Shown here: positions 35,421 through 43,570 of the stretch, piece after piece
Layout: each line of letters starts with the position of its first letter
How positions within the stretch are numbered: the stretch's first letter is position 1
Assembly (NCBI RefSeq): GCF_017302985.1
Contig: NZ_JAFIMU010000007.1
Coordinates: 620,001-684,000, forward strand
Direction of reading: 5' to 3'
DNA: 64,000 nucleotides
DNA from: Corallococcus macrosporus
GTDB taxonomy: Bacteria > Myxococcota > Myxococcia > Myxococcales > Myxococcaceae
The notes under the pieces: model-generated
The model's input: only the letters and a program-made list of their open reading frames with translations
What the model was told of the DNA's origin: nothing
Databases searched by the model: none
Position numbers and translations under genes: made by a program

Positions 35421-37265
35421 ATGCCGCGCAGGTTGCTGCCCACCCTCGTCGCCCTCGTGCTCGGCCTCGCCGGGCTCGCGGTCGGCCTGGGCTATCTCCA
35501 CCGCATCTTCGCCGCGGAACGCGAGGATGCGCGGGCCTCGCTCCGCTCCCGGCGCGAGGCCCTGGAGCAGTACGCCCGCGCGTCGCTGGGACAGGCCCTG
35601 CGCGAAGGCCTGGAGGCGGCGCGCGGCACGCTGGCGGCGGCGAAGGAGGATCCGTTGGTGGCCACGCCGGGGCTGTACCTGCGGGAACAGGGGGAGCAGG
35701 TGCTGCCCCGGCTGGCGCGGTTCGACACGGCCGGGGATGCCATCGCGAAGGACCGCTACGCGCGGCTGCGCGCGGGCACGGAGGTCGCGGACGAGGACGA
35801 AGGTCCGTGGAAGGAGCGGCTGGAGCGCATGGCGCTGGTGGAGCAGGCGCTGAAGGCGAAGGACCGGCGGGCCACGCTGCTGTCGCTGATGGCGCTGCTC
35901 GAACACCGCGCCCGCTTCGTGCTCGCGTCCACGCGGGATGTGCCCTCGCTGCTGGTGGTGCTGGAGGACGTGGCGGCGCGGGGCGACGTGGTGCCGGACC
36001 TGATGCGGGGCCTGGTGCGCGACGGGCTCCTGGATGGCCAGGGCGGTGGACGGCTGGAGGGCCTGCAACGGCTGCTGCTCCTCAAGCGCTCGCGCTTCAC
36101 GCCGGAGGACTTCGGCTTCCTGCGCGCGAAGGTGGTGGCGCTCTCCCAGCGCGTGGGCGTGCCGGTGGCGGACTTCGAGGCGCGGGCGAACGAGCTGGCC
36201 GCGACGCCGCTGTCGCTTCCGGAGGCCGTGCTGGAGCCGGTGCTCACGCGCTCCGGCTGGTACCTGGAGCCGCTCCAGGGAGGCGACGTGCGCGGGCTGG
36301 CGGTGGACCTGCCCGGGCTCCTGACGGGGCTCACCCGCGAGATGCGCGAGCGCGGCCTGCTGGAGGCGGACGGACGCGTGGCGCTGCCAGGGGACGCGCC
36401 GGTGCTGACGCTCGCGTCGCTGCCGGTGGCGGTGGTGTCGTCCGCGTGGGCGCGAGGCGAGGACGCGCTGGAGAGCCGCTACCGGCTCAAGACGTGGATG
36501 CTGGCCCTGTGCGCGGCGCTGGCGCTCGTCATCGCGGCGCTGTCCTTCGTGGCGCAGCACCGCAAGTACCGCTTCCTGGAGCTCAAGAGCGACTTCGTGG
36601 CCACGGTGTCGCACGAGCTGCGCACGCCGCTGGCCTCCATCCGGCTGCTCGCGGAGACGCTGGAGTGGCGGGTGGCGGAGGGCGCGGACGCGAAGGACTA
36701 CCCCGCGCGCATCATCCGCGAGGCGGACGGGCTGGGCTTCCTGGTGGAGAACCTGCTGTCGTTCAACCGCATCGACAAGGGCCGCTGGGTGCCGAAGCTC
36801 GCGCCGGTGCGGCTGGACGAGCTGGTCTCCCACCTGCGCCGCGACCTGGAGTCCGGCGCGCCGGTGCCGGTGGAGCTGACCGCGGACGTGGACGCGCGCG
36901 AGCTGAACGCGGACGCGCAGTTGCTGCGGCTCCTCTTGGCGAACCTGGCGCGCAACGCGTGCGCGTACAACACCCGCAGCCCCGTGAGGCTGCACGTCCA
37001 GACGCTGTCCGGAGGACGCGTGCACTTCACGGACAACGGCACCGGCATCCCGACGGCCGAGTGGGAGCGCGTCTTCGGTGAGTTCTACCGGCTGTCCGGG
37101 CGCGACGGCCGCGAGGTGCCCGGCAGTGGGCTGGGGCTCGCGCTGTGCCGGAAAATCGCGAGGCTGCACGGAGGCACGCTGCGCGTCGCGTCCTCCAGCC
37201 CCGAAGGCACGACGTTCGAATTGACCCTTCCCGAGTACCGGCCCGAGGCCCGGAGCATCGCATGA
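35421..37265 (+). CDS. Sensor histidine kinase
   Basis: A 614-residue membrane sensor kinase. Two helices (near residues 7-29 and 355-378) enclose a long periplasmic domain of about 325 residues with no named family. The H-box is VSHELRTPLASI with His398; N, G1 and G2 boxes read LANLARNACAYN, DNGTGIP and GSGLGLAL. There is no HAMP domain between helix 2 and the H-box. Its stop overlaps the response regulator start (ATGA), making a bona fide pair. It lies 11 bp after the VWA gene, suggesting it reports on the envelope state that this protein sees. Confidence 0.9.
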   Translation: MPRRLLPTLVALVLGLAGLAVGLGYLHRIFAAEREDARASLRSRREALEQYARASLGQALREGLEAARGTLAAAKEDPLVATPGLYLREQGEQVLPRLARFDTAGDAIAKDRYARLRAGTEVADEDEGPWKERLERMALVEQALKAKDRRATLLSLMALLEHRARFVLASTRDVPSLLVVLEDVAARGDVVPDLMRGLVRDGLLDGQGGGRLEGLQRLLLLKRSRFTPEDFGFLRAKVVALSQRVGVPVADFEARANELAATPLSLPEAVLEPVLTRSGWYLEPLQGGDVRGLAVDLPGLLTGLTREMRERGLLEADGRVALPGDAPVLTLASLPVAVVSSAWARGEDALESRYRLKTWMLALCAALALVIAALSFVAQHRKYRFLELKSDFVATVSHELRTPLASIRLLAETLEWRVAEGADAKDYPARIIREADGLGFLVENLLSFNRIDKGRWVPKLAPVRLDELVSHLRRDLESGAPVPVELTADVDARELNADAQLLRLLLANLARNACAYNTRSPVRLHVQTLSGGRVHFTDNGTGIPTAEWERVFGEFYRLSGRDGREVPGSGLGLALCRKIARLHGGTLRVASSSPEGTTFELTLPEYRPEARSIA

Positions 37266-37963
37266 CCATCGCCGCCCCCACCGTCCTCGTCGTCGAGGAC
37301 GACCCGAACCTGCGGCTCGCGCTGCGCGACAACCTGGAGCACCAGGGAGGCTACGCCGTGGAGGAGGCCGCCACGGTGAAGGAGGCGCGCGAGCACCTGT
37401 CCCGCCGCGACTTCCAGCTCATCCTCCTGGACGTGATGCTGCCGGACGGCGACGGCTACTCGCTCTGCCGCGCGCTGCGCGAGGAGGGCATGGGCGTGCC
37501 GGTGCTGATGCTCACCGCGCGCACGCTGGAGGAGGACGTGGTGCGAGGCTTCGAGTCCGGCGCGCAGGACTACCTGGGCAAGCCCTACCGGCTGCGCGAG
37601 CTGTTGGCGCGAGTGGGCGCGCACCTGAAGCGCAGCGGCGCCGTCGCCCCCACGAAGCTGCTGCGCTTCGCGGGCTACAGCGTGGACCTGGACCGGCGGC
37701 GCGTGGAGACGCCCGAGGGCGCGGAGGTGGAATTGACGCGCAAGGAGTTCGACCTGCTGGCCTTCTTCGTGCGCGAGCGCGAGCGGGCGCTCAAGCGCGA
37801 TGAGATTCTGGACGCGGTGTGGGGCACGGACGTGGTGGTGGATCCGCACACGGTGGACAACTTCGTCTCCAGCCTGAAGCGGAAGCTCAAGTGGACCAGC
37901 GCCTCCCGCTTCTCCATCCAGACCGTGCGAGGCGTAGGCTACCGGATGGAGGTCGAGCGATGA
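37262..37963 (+). CDS. OmpR-family response regulator
   Basis: A 233-residue regulator with a receiver domain (acidic pocket VEDD at 11-14, phosphoacceptor Asp57, Lys in LGKPY) and a C-terminal OmpR/PhoB winged helix ending in TVRGVGYRME. It is co-translated with the kinase (ATGA overlap at 37262) and with the small secreted protein that follows (ATGA at 37960). It probably regulates this operon and envelope genes; no operator was identified. Confidence 0.92.
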   Translation: MTIAAPTVLVVEDDPNLRLALRDNLEHQGGYAVEEAATVKEAREHLSRRDFQLILLDVMLPDGDGYSLCRALREEGMGVPVLMLTARTLEEDVVRGFESGAQDYLGKPYRLRELLARVGAHLKRSGAVAPTKLLRFAGYSVDLDRRRVETPEGAEVELTRKEFDLLAFFVRERERALKRDEILDAVWGTDVVVDPHTVDNFVSSLKRKLKWTSASRFSIQTVRGVGYRMEVER

Positions 37964-38325
37964 GATTCCTGCTCCACGTCGTGCCAGTCCTCGCGTTGCT
38001 GCTGACGTCCGCGCCCACGAGCGCCAGGTCCGACAGCGCCATCTTCGGCACCGTCATCGACGTCGTCACCCGGGAGCCCATCGGGGACGTGGTCATCAGC
38101 GCGACCTCGCCCTCCCTCCAGAAACCCGAGGAGGTCACGGTCACGGATGCCCAGGGGAACTTCCGCATCCCGCGGCTACCGCCAGGGGTCTATGCGCTGC
38201 GCTTCGAGCACGAGCACCAGTACCCGTACAAGCTCGAAGACCTTCAGCTTCGAGAGGGGCGCTCGCTCCGGACCCACGTCGAGCTGGCTCCAGCGGACTC
38301 CAGGGCCGTCATGATCTGCTATTGA
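37960..38325 (+). CDS. Small secreted carboxypeptidase-regulatory-like domain protein
   Basis: A 121-residue exported protein: a signal sequence (MRFLLHVVPVLALLLTSAP) and a single beta-sandwich domain. The domain is a near-paralogue of the N-terminal domain of the VWA protein at 33202 (IFGTVIDVVTREPIGDVV against IIGTVIDVVSRKPVPDVV, then TDAQGNFRIP against ADAQGNYRIP), so the two probably arose by duplication within the operon. It ends MICY and is coupled to the response regulator by an ATGA overlap. It could be a decoy or partner of the VWA protein. Confidence 0.8.
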   Translation: MRFLLHVVPVLALLLTSAPTSARSDSAIFGTVIDVVTREPIGDVVISATSPSLQKPEEVTVTDAQGNFRIPRLPPGVYALRFEHEHQYPYKLEDLQLREGRSLRTHVELAPADSRAVMICY

Positions 38326-38328
38326 GTC

Positions 38329-38478
38329 CCCCGCCCGCATGGCGTGCTGGTGCTGGCGCGCGCGAAGGCCCCCGCCACCGGCCACAGCGTGCTCCACGGC
38401 ACGCGCACCACATGCCTGCCCAAGTACATGGAGCGCTCCGCGTACCCCTTCACGGAGCGCTTCCTGAAGCACCCGTGA
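38329..38478 (+). pseudogene. Fragment of a DJ-1/PfpI-type protein
   Basis: Directly after the stop of the preceding gene and in the same frame there are 49 open codons with almost all third positions G or C, reading LARAKAPATGHSVLHGTRTT and ending ERSAYPFTERFLKHP. This resembles the C-terminal portion of DJ-1/PfpI-family proteins (pattern ATGRSVL.GRRTT...ERSAW). There is no start codon or upstream half, so it is a leftover rather than a gene. The family assignment is from memory of the motif and is uncertain. Confidence 0.45.
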
Positions 38479-38553
38479 CGCAACCCGTCTCTCCGTGCTC
38501 TTTCGGATTACCCGGATTGACTGGATATCACGACCAGTGGCATGAGGCATGGT

Positions 38554-38580
38554 GACTTTGTTCTTCAGAAGAACAAAGTC
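38554..38580 (+). terminator. Perfect 12-bp-arm hairpin upstream of the chitinase gene
   Basis: GACTTTGTTCTT (38554-38565) and AAGAACAAAGTC (38569-38580) are exact reverse complements around a CAG loop. A following T-run is absent (TCCCTGCG). It may end the two-component operon transcript or serve as an operator for the chitinase gene at 38648; the AT-rich arms stand out from the local sequence. Confidence 0.5.
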
Positions 38581-38647
38581 TCCCTGCGAGGTGCGGATGG
38601 CCTCCCAGGAGTTCCTTCACCTGCCGGAAGTACCCACTGGAGATGTC

Positions 38648-39859
38648 ATGGGCCACAAGGGAATGATTCGCGGTCTGTCATTGCTGGGAGTCGTGGGCGT
38701 GCTGGGCGGCTGTTCGGGGCCGGAGGCGGAGTCCACGCCTCCAGAGGCCACCGGCCAGGTGGAGAGCGCCGCCGTCGTGTCCACCATCACCGAGGGCGAC
38801 TACGTCATCCGCTCCGTGCGCACGAACAAGTGCATCGACGTGGCGTCGTCCAGCACGGCGGACGGGGCGAAGGTGCAGCAGTGGGACTGCAACGGCACCA
38901 ACGCGCAGAAGTTCCGCATCTCGCCCACGTCGGGCGGGTTCTGGAAGATCATCAACGTCAACAGCGGCAAGGCCCTGGACATCGCGGGGGTCAGCACCGC
39001 GGAGAACGCCGTCCTCCACCAGTGGACCTACGTGGACGGCGCGAACCAGCAGTTCCAGTTCATCAACCGGGGCGGCACGCAGTTCAGCTTCCACGTGCGC
39101 CACACCGGCATGGCCATGGACCTGTCGTGGGGCTCGTTCGACAACGGCACGCAGATCGTCCAGTACCCGTTCTACGCGGACCGCGACAACCAGCGCTGGA
39201 CGTTCGACAAGGTCTCCGGCGGCGGAACCGGCGGCTCGGGCTTCGGGGCCATCCTCAGCCGCGACCTGTTCAACAGCATGTTTCCCGGCCGCAACGGCTT
39301 CTACACCTACGACGCGCTCATCGCCGCCGCGAACACCTTCCCCGGCCTGGCGACGACGGGTGACACGGACACGCGCAAGCGCGAGGTGGCCGCCTTCCTG
39401 GCCAACGTGTCGCACGAGACGGGCGGGCTCGTGTACATCGAGGAGATCAACCGGGGCCTCTACTGCGACACGTCGTGGGGTCCCCCGGGCTGCAGCTGCG
39501 CGCCGGGCAAGCAGTACTACGGACGTGGCCCCATGCAGTTGTCGTGGAACGGCAACTACTGCGCGGCGGGCAACGCGCTGGGCCTGCCGCTCCAGGCGAA
39601 CCCGGACCTGCTGGCCCAGGACGCGAACGCCGCGTGGCGCACGGGCTTCTGGTTCTGGACCACGCAGACGGGCGCGGGCTCCATGACGGCGCACAACGCC
39701 ATCGTCAACGGCGCCGGCTTCGGTGAGACCATCCGCACCATCAACGGCTCCGTGGAGTGCTACGGCCGCAACCCCGGCCAGGTGCAGAGCCGCATCGACA
39801 AGTACCTGCAGTTCTGCTCGATGCTCGGCGTGGCCCCTGGCGGCAACCTGGGCTGCTAG
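38648..39859 (+). CDS. GH19 chitinase with N-terminal ricin-type lectin domain, lipoprotein
   Basis: A 403-residue exported enzyme. ATG 38648 has GGAG 5 nt upstream and starts a lipoprotein signal (GVVGVLGGCSG). Residues about 45-185 form a ricin B / CBM13-like domain with QW-containing repeats (VQQWDC, LHQWTY, NQRWTF). The catalytic GH19 domain follows, with the acid residue Glu257 in NVSHETGG and the typical YYGRGPMQLSWN. It should hydrolyse chitin or related GlcNAc polymers outside the cell, fitting a predatory bacterium. The lectin domain probably binds the glycan target. Confidence 0.93.
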   Translation: MGHKGMIRGLSLLGVVGVLGGCSGPEAESTPPEATGQVESAAVVSTITEGDYVIRSVRTNKCIDVASSSTADGAKVQQWDCNGTNAQKFRISPTSGGFWKIINVNSGKALDIAGVSTAENAVLHQWTYVDGANQQFQFINRGGTQFSFHVRHTGMAMDLSWGSFDNGTQIVQYPFYADRDNQRWTFDKVSGGGTGGSGFGAILSRDLFNSMFPGRNGFYTYDALIAAANTFPGLATTGDTDTRKREVAAFLANVSHETGGLVYIEEINRGLYCDTSWGPPGCSCAPGKQYYGRGPMQLSWNGNYCAAGNALGLPLQANPDLLAQDANAAWRTGFWFWTTQTGAGSMTAHNAIVNGAGFGETIRTINGSVECYGRNPGQVQSRIDKYLQFCSMLGVAPGGNLGC

Positions 39860-39872
39860 CGGCGCCCCACGC

Positions 39873-40955
39873 TCAGGGAAGCTGCCCCAGCAGCTCGAAG
39901 AGGGCCTCGCGCGTCAGCCCCGCCGCGTCGCGAGCCACCGTCTCCAGCATCCCCTTCGCCCGGCCCAGCTGGGCCGGGTCCGCCTCCTCCAGCGCCGCCA
40001 CCGCGGCCTCCTGGAGCTCACGCGAGGCGGCCGGGCCCAGCTGGCCCTTCAGCAGGAAGAGGGCCTCCGCCGCCGGAGCCCCGGAGCGCACCAGCGCCAC
40101 CGCGGAGCGGGCCGCGACATGCGGGCTCTCATCCCGCAGGTGCTCGCGCAGGGCCGCGAGCGCCTCGGGCGACAGCGGGCCGGACACGCCCAATAGAGCC
40201 GCCGCCTCCTGCCGGATGGGCGCCTCCGGCGCGCTCAGCGTGCGCAGCAGCGCGGGCTCCAGGTCCGGCAGCGAGGGCGCGGGCCGCCCTTCCCCATGCA
40301 GCTCCTCCAGCAGGCCTCGCAGGGACACCAGGGCCAGGTAGAGGCGCGCTCCGTCCGTCGCGCGCACCTCCTTCAGCAGCCGGGGCGCGGTGATTTCCGG
40401 CGCCAGCGGGGCGAGCGCGGCCAGGGACTCCAGCGCGGACAGGGCCACGGGCTCCTCGTCCTCCAGCAGCTCCAGCAGCCGGGGCAGCTCGGACGCCGCG
40501 GCGGTGCCCAGCCGCCCCACGACGCGCGCCATGGCGCCGCGGACCGCGGCCTTCGGGTGCCGGAACATCCCGTCCAGCGCGTCGAGCCGCGAGGCATCCA
40601 CGCGGAACACCCCGGCGAGCACCCCCGCCGCGTTCTCCAGCGCCGGGCTCTCCGCCTCCATGCGCGCCAGCACCGCCAGCACGCTCTGGACGGCGAGCCC
40701 GGTGAGGCCCTCCTGCGGAGGCCACCAGCCGCGCTGCAACAGGAACAGCAGGGGCTCCGCGGCCGTCGTCCCGGGCCGCCCCAGCTCTTCCAGGAGCGCC
40801 CGCGCCGTCCGCTCGCGCGACTCCGGCGCCCCGGACACCAGCAACTCCTCCAACGCCGACATCGCCTCCTCGCGCGCTCCTGCATCGCGCGAGGAGAGCC
40901 GGCCCAGCCACTCCTCCGCCGTGCGCACACGGCCCCTGTTGCGCTCCGAAGACAT
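39873..40955 (-). CDS. HEAT-repeat protein
   Basis: A 360-residue soluble protein composed of about eight HEAT-like helical pairs, recognisable from recurring AL..L......VR..A...L..L phrases (for example AAVRGAMARVVGRLG and APIRQEAAALLGV). Such scaffolds mediate protein-protein contacts; some bacterial members are phycobilin-lyase-like, but the sequence gives no catalytic hint. It has no signal peptide, so is probably cytoplasmic. It is convergent with the chitinase gene (13 bp apart). Confidence 0.75.
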   Translation of the reverse strand: MSSERNRGRVRTAEEWLGRLSSRDAGAREEAMSALEELLVSGAPESRERTARALLEELGRPGTTAAEPLLFLLQRGWWPPQEGLTGLAVQSVLAVLARMEAESPALENAAGVLAGVFRVDASRLDALDGMFRHPKAAVRGAMARVVGRLGTAAASELPRLLELLEDEEPVALSALESLAALAPLAPEITAPRLLKEVRATDGARLYLALVSLRGLLEELHGEGRPAPSLPDLEPALLRTLSAPEAPIRQEAAALLGVSGPLSPEALAALREHLRDESPHVAARSAVALVRSGAPAAEALFLLKGQLGPAASRELQEAAVAALEEADPAQLGRAKGMLETVARDAAGLTREALFELLGQLP

Positions 40956-40999
40956 GCCCCCAGGCTAGCGCAACGCCCCGGGGGTCCAGGGACCTCGCG

Positions 41000-41410
41000 C
41001 TACGGGTCGGCCTCGGTGATGTGGCCTTCCGGGTCCACGTCGAAGTGGAGCGTGCCCCGGTTCTTGCCCACCACGTACAACGCGTATCGGCCCCCGGGCT
41101 GGAGCGCCCGGGGCCCGTCCAGGACGGTGAAGCCAGCCGGTGCCTCGCCGTACGTCAGCGAGGCCACGCTGGCGAGGTCGCCGAACGGCTCGGCCCGCAG
41201 CTGCCAGTACATCTCCCCTGCCCGGTCCAACACCTGGACGGTGTTGTAGCGCGGGCGGTCCCCGTGCTCCGGGTCCTCCACCAGGAAGCGGGGGGCGGGC
41301 AGCTGCCGCGCACCCTCCACCAGGGACACCTGGAGGACGGGACGGCACGCGGTGAGGAGGAGGAGCAGGACCCAGGCCCACCCCAGGCTGACGACGCGCG
41401 GCGACCTCAT
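41000..41410 (-). CDS. Small lipoprotein, candidate immunity partner of the adjacent metalloprotease
   Basis: A 136-residue protein with a lipoprotein signal (WVLLLLLTACRP, lipidated Cys about residue 22). The mature part is a short beta-rich domain with no recognised family. It starts 3 bp after the stop of the large toxin-like metalloprotease gene on the same strand. A small lipoprotein in this position is the usual place for an immunity protein that guards the periplasm, but there is no homology to prove it. Confidence 0.7.
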   Translation of the reverse strand: MRSPRVVSLGWAWVLLLLLTACRPVLQVSLVEGARQLPAPRFLVEDPEHGDRPRYNTVQVLDRAGEMYWQLRAEPFGDLASVASLTYGEAPAGFTVLDGPRALQPGGRYALYVVGKNRGTLHFDVDPEGHITEADP

Positions 41411-41413
41411 GGC

Positions 41414-43027
41414 CTACGGAGCCCCTTCGCCGGCCCGCACCTGGACCATGGCCGCGTTGATCTGCGCCGTGTAGTCCTTGCCGTTGTAGTGGAAGCCACC
41501 AGCGGGGTTGGCGAAGTAGCCGGCGAGCTGGGCCTGCTGGAGGAACTCCGCCTGCTGCTCGGGGTTGAGCTCCTTCCAGGACTTGCCCGCGTCCAGGCCC
41601 TTCTCGAAGTCGTAGCCATCCCCGATGTGCTGGGCCACCAGCGCCTCGCTCATGTAGTCCGTGCCGCCGTTCTGGTGCTGCCAGACGTGCGCCGACTCGT
41701 GCACCAGCAGGTCCGGCGTCAGGGGCAGGTTCTCCTTCGGGATGTAGATGGTGTTGCCGTGGGTGAACGCGCGCCCGGTGGTGCTGAACAGGCCGGAGTT
41801 GCCCTCCTTGATGCGCATCTGCGAGTAGTCGATGGAGTCCCCGTAGACACTCTTCAGCGTGGCGATCTCACTGCCGGACAGCTGGCGCCCGGGCGGCTCC
41901 ACGCCAATCAGCGTCTGGATGGCGCTCAGCGCCCGGCCGCCCATCATCAGGATGGCGTCCGCGGGCGTCTGCACGAAGGTCTTCAGGAGCCCCACGCCCA
42001 TCTGCTTGAAGCCTTCGCCGAACTTGCCCTGGAACAGCTTGCCGATGCCGCCGAAGAAGGTGCCCACCCCCTCTCCGATGTTGCGGACCGCGCCCACGAC
42101 GGTGCTGATGGCGCCGGTGAACAGGCTGCGCACGCCGTCGCCCGCGCGGGTGGCCACCGTTTTCACGCCGCTCCAGACGGTCTTCGCCGCGCCGCCCACC
42201 CACTTCGCCGCGGTGGCGACCGCGCCGCCCACTGCCTTGGCCGCCGTGGTGACCGCGCCGCCCACCGCCTTGGCCGCCGTGGTGACCGCGCTACCGACGG
42301 CGTTCACCGCGGAGCCGACCGCATTGCCCACGGCCTTGACCGCGCCGCCCACCGCGTTGCCAATGGCCTTGAAGGGGTTCCAGAACTCGACCTCCTTCTT
42401 CTTGCCATCCACGACGATGGTGCCCTTGTCGTTCTCCGCGCGGATGTCCGCCACCTGCTTCGAGGAGAGCTTCTCCCCGGACATGATGCGGCGGAACAGC
42501 TCGCCCTCGTCGCCCTGGGTGTCCTCGGTGTTGAGCTTCGTGTCCAGGTGGTGGCCCGCCTCCTCCACGTAGGTGGAGGCCGCCAGCGACGGGTCCAGCG
42601 ACTCATTGATGAGCACCGTGCCGGATTCCGCGTCATAGGCGCCGTTGGCCCCGTTCAGCGTCTCCGCGGACACGGTGCGCACCGGCGGCAGCCAGCCGAA
42701 GTCGCCCTTCAGGGCCTGCTGCCGGTACTGCTCGGCCTTGCCGGCGTCGTAGCCCTCGCCGTAGACCGTCCGCATCGTCTCGTGGAACTTCTGCTTGTCC
42801 GACGCCATCGCGCCGAACTCGCGCTTGAACGTGGACGTCACGTCCGGCTGCTTGGAGACGAACGCGCTCTGCTCGGAGAAGCCCGCCCGGCGCGCCGCCA
42901 CTTCCGGCGCGCGCGGAGGCGTCCCCTGCGCCGCGCTGTTTCGTGCCGTTCCCGCCGTCTGCCCACCCACCGCGAGCCCCTTGCGAGGCTCCTGCGGCGG
43001 AACCCTGGACTGGATCCGCATCGTCAT
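41414..43027 (-). CDS. Toxin-like protein with two putative zinc-protease motifs around an 11-residue repeat helix
   Basis: A 537-residue protein. ATG 43027 has a GAGGGG site 5 nt upstream; the upstream extension is unlikely. Residues 155-162 (EEAGHHLD) followed by GDEGELF resemble an EEiGHalD...GDEGE motif found in secreted repeat proteins. Residues 225-290 are six consecutive 11-residue units such as AVGGAVKAVGN and AVTTAAKAVGG, an amphipathic glycine-alanine helix able to insert into or cover membranes. Near the C-terminus HESAH (443-447) is a classic HExxH zinc site in a DUF4157-like setting. There is no signal peptide, so release would need a dedicated secretion route. A membrane-active protease toxin is the best guess; a lipoprotein gene follows 3 bp later. 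Confidence 0.75.
   Translation of the reverse strand: MTMRIQSRVPPQEPRKGLAVGGQTAGTARNSAAQGTPPRAPEVAARRAGFSEQSAFVSKQPDVTSTFKREFGAMASDKQKFHETMRTVYGEGYDAGKAEQYRQQALKGDFGWLPPVRTVSAETLNGANGAYDAESGTVLINESLDPSLAASTYVEEAGHHLDTKLNTEDTQGDEGELFRRIMSGEKLSSKQVADIRAENDKGTIVVDGKKKEVEFWNPFKAIGNAVGGAVKAVGNAVGSAVNAVGSAVTTAAKAVGGAVTTAAKAVGGAVATAAKWVGGAAKTVWSGVKTVATRAGDGVRSLFTGAISTVVGAVRNIGEGVGTFFGGIGKLFQGKFGEGFKQMGVGLLKTFVQTPADAILMMGGRALSAIQTLIGVEPPGRQLSGSEIATLKSVYGDSIDYSQMRIKEGNSGLFSTTGRAFTHGNTIYIPKENLPLTPDLLVHESAHVWQHQNGGTDYMSEALVAQHIGDGYDFEKGLDAGKSWKELNPEQQAEFLQQAQLAGYFANPAGGFHYNGKDYTAQINAAMVQVRAGEGAP
42158..42355 (-). repeat. Tandem 33-bp coding repeat (six units)
   Basis: Within the toxin-like gene, six consecutive 33-bp units encode the 11-residue repeats (residues 225-290). 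The third and fourth units encode identical peptides and are nearly identical in DNA, which suggests recent unequal copying. Unit number may vary between strains. Confidence 0.8.
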
Positions 43028-43126
43028 CACATCCCCCTCTGTGAAGCGTGAACTGTCAGGACACAGGGTATAACCGGTGTCTGACATCGGGTGACATACG
43101 ACGACCGGCCGATACACCGGGGCGGG

Positions 43127-43513
43127 CTACACCTGGGCCATCTGGATGAGGTTGCCGCAGGTGTCCTCGAACATGGCGATGGTGACGGGGCCCATCACCG
43201 TGGGCTGCGTGCGGAACACGACACCGTGTTTCACAAGGCGCTCATATTCCGCCTTGCAGTCGTCCACGCCGAACGACGCCGCCGGGATGCCCGCGTCGAA
43301 CAGCGCCTTCTGGTAGACGCGCGCGGGAGGAAAGCCCAGGGGCTCCAGCAGCAGCTGCGTGCCCTCCTGCGCGTCCGGCGAGACGACGGTCAGCCACCGG
43401 TGCTCCCCGCCCATCGGGACGTCCACCTTGAGCACGAAGCCCAGGACCTCCGTGTAGAACTTCAGGGCCTTGGACTGGTCCTCCACCATCACGCTCGTCA
43501 CAGTGATTCGCAT
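43127..43513 (-). CDS. VOC-family (glyoxalase-fold) protein
   Basis: A 128-residue vicinal-oxygen-chelate protein with the typical paired beta-alpha-beta-beta-beta layout: ALKFYTEVLGF, HRWLTVVSPD and a final FEDTCGNLIQMAQV. Metal ligand positions (His38-region and a Glu near the end) look present. Members act in detoxification or antibiotic resistance; PhnB-like substrates are not indicated. Single gene. Confidence 0.85.
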   Translation of the reverse strand: MRITVTSVMVEDQSKALKFYTEVLGFVLKVDVPMGGEHRWLTVVSPDAQEGTQLLLEPLGFPPARVYQKALFDAGIPAASFGVDDCKAEYERLVKHGVVFRTQPTVMGPVTIAMFEDTCGNLIQMAQV

Positions 43514-43570
43514 TGCCGTGTCTCCTGGGTGTTTCGCCGGTTCCGTCCGCCGCGCGGAGCGTGCCCGAGG

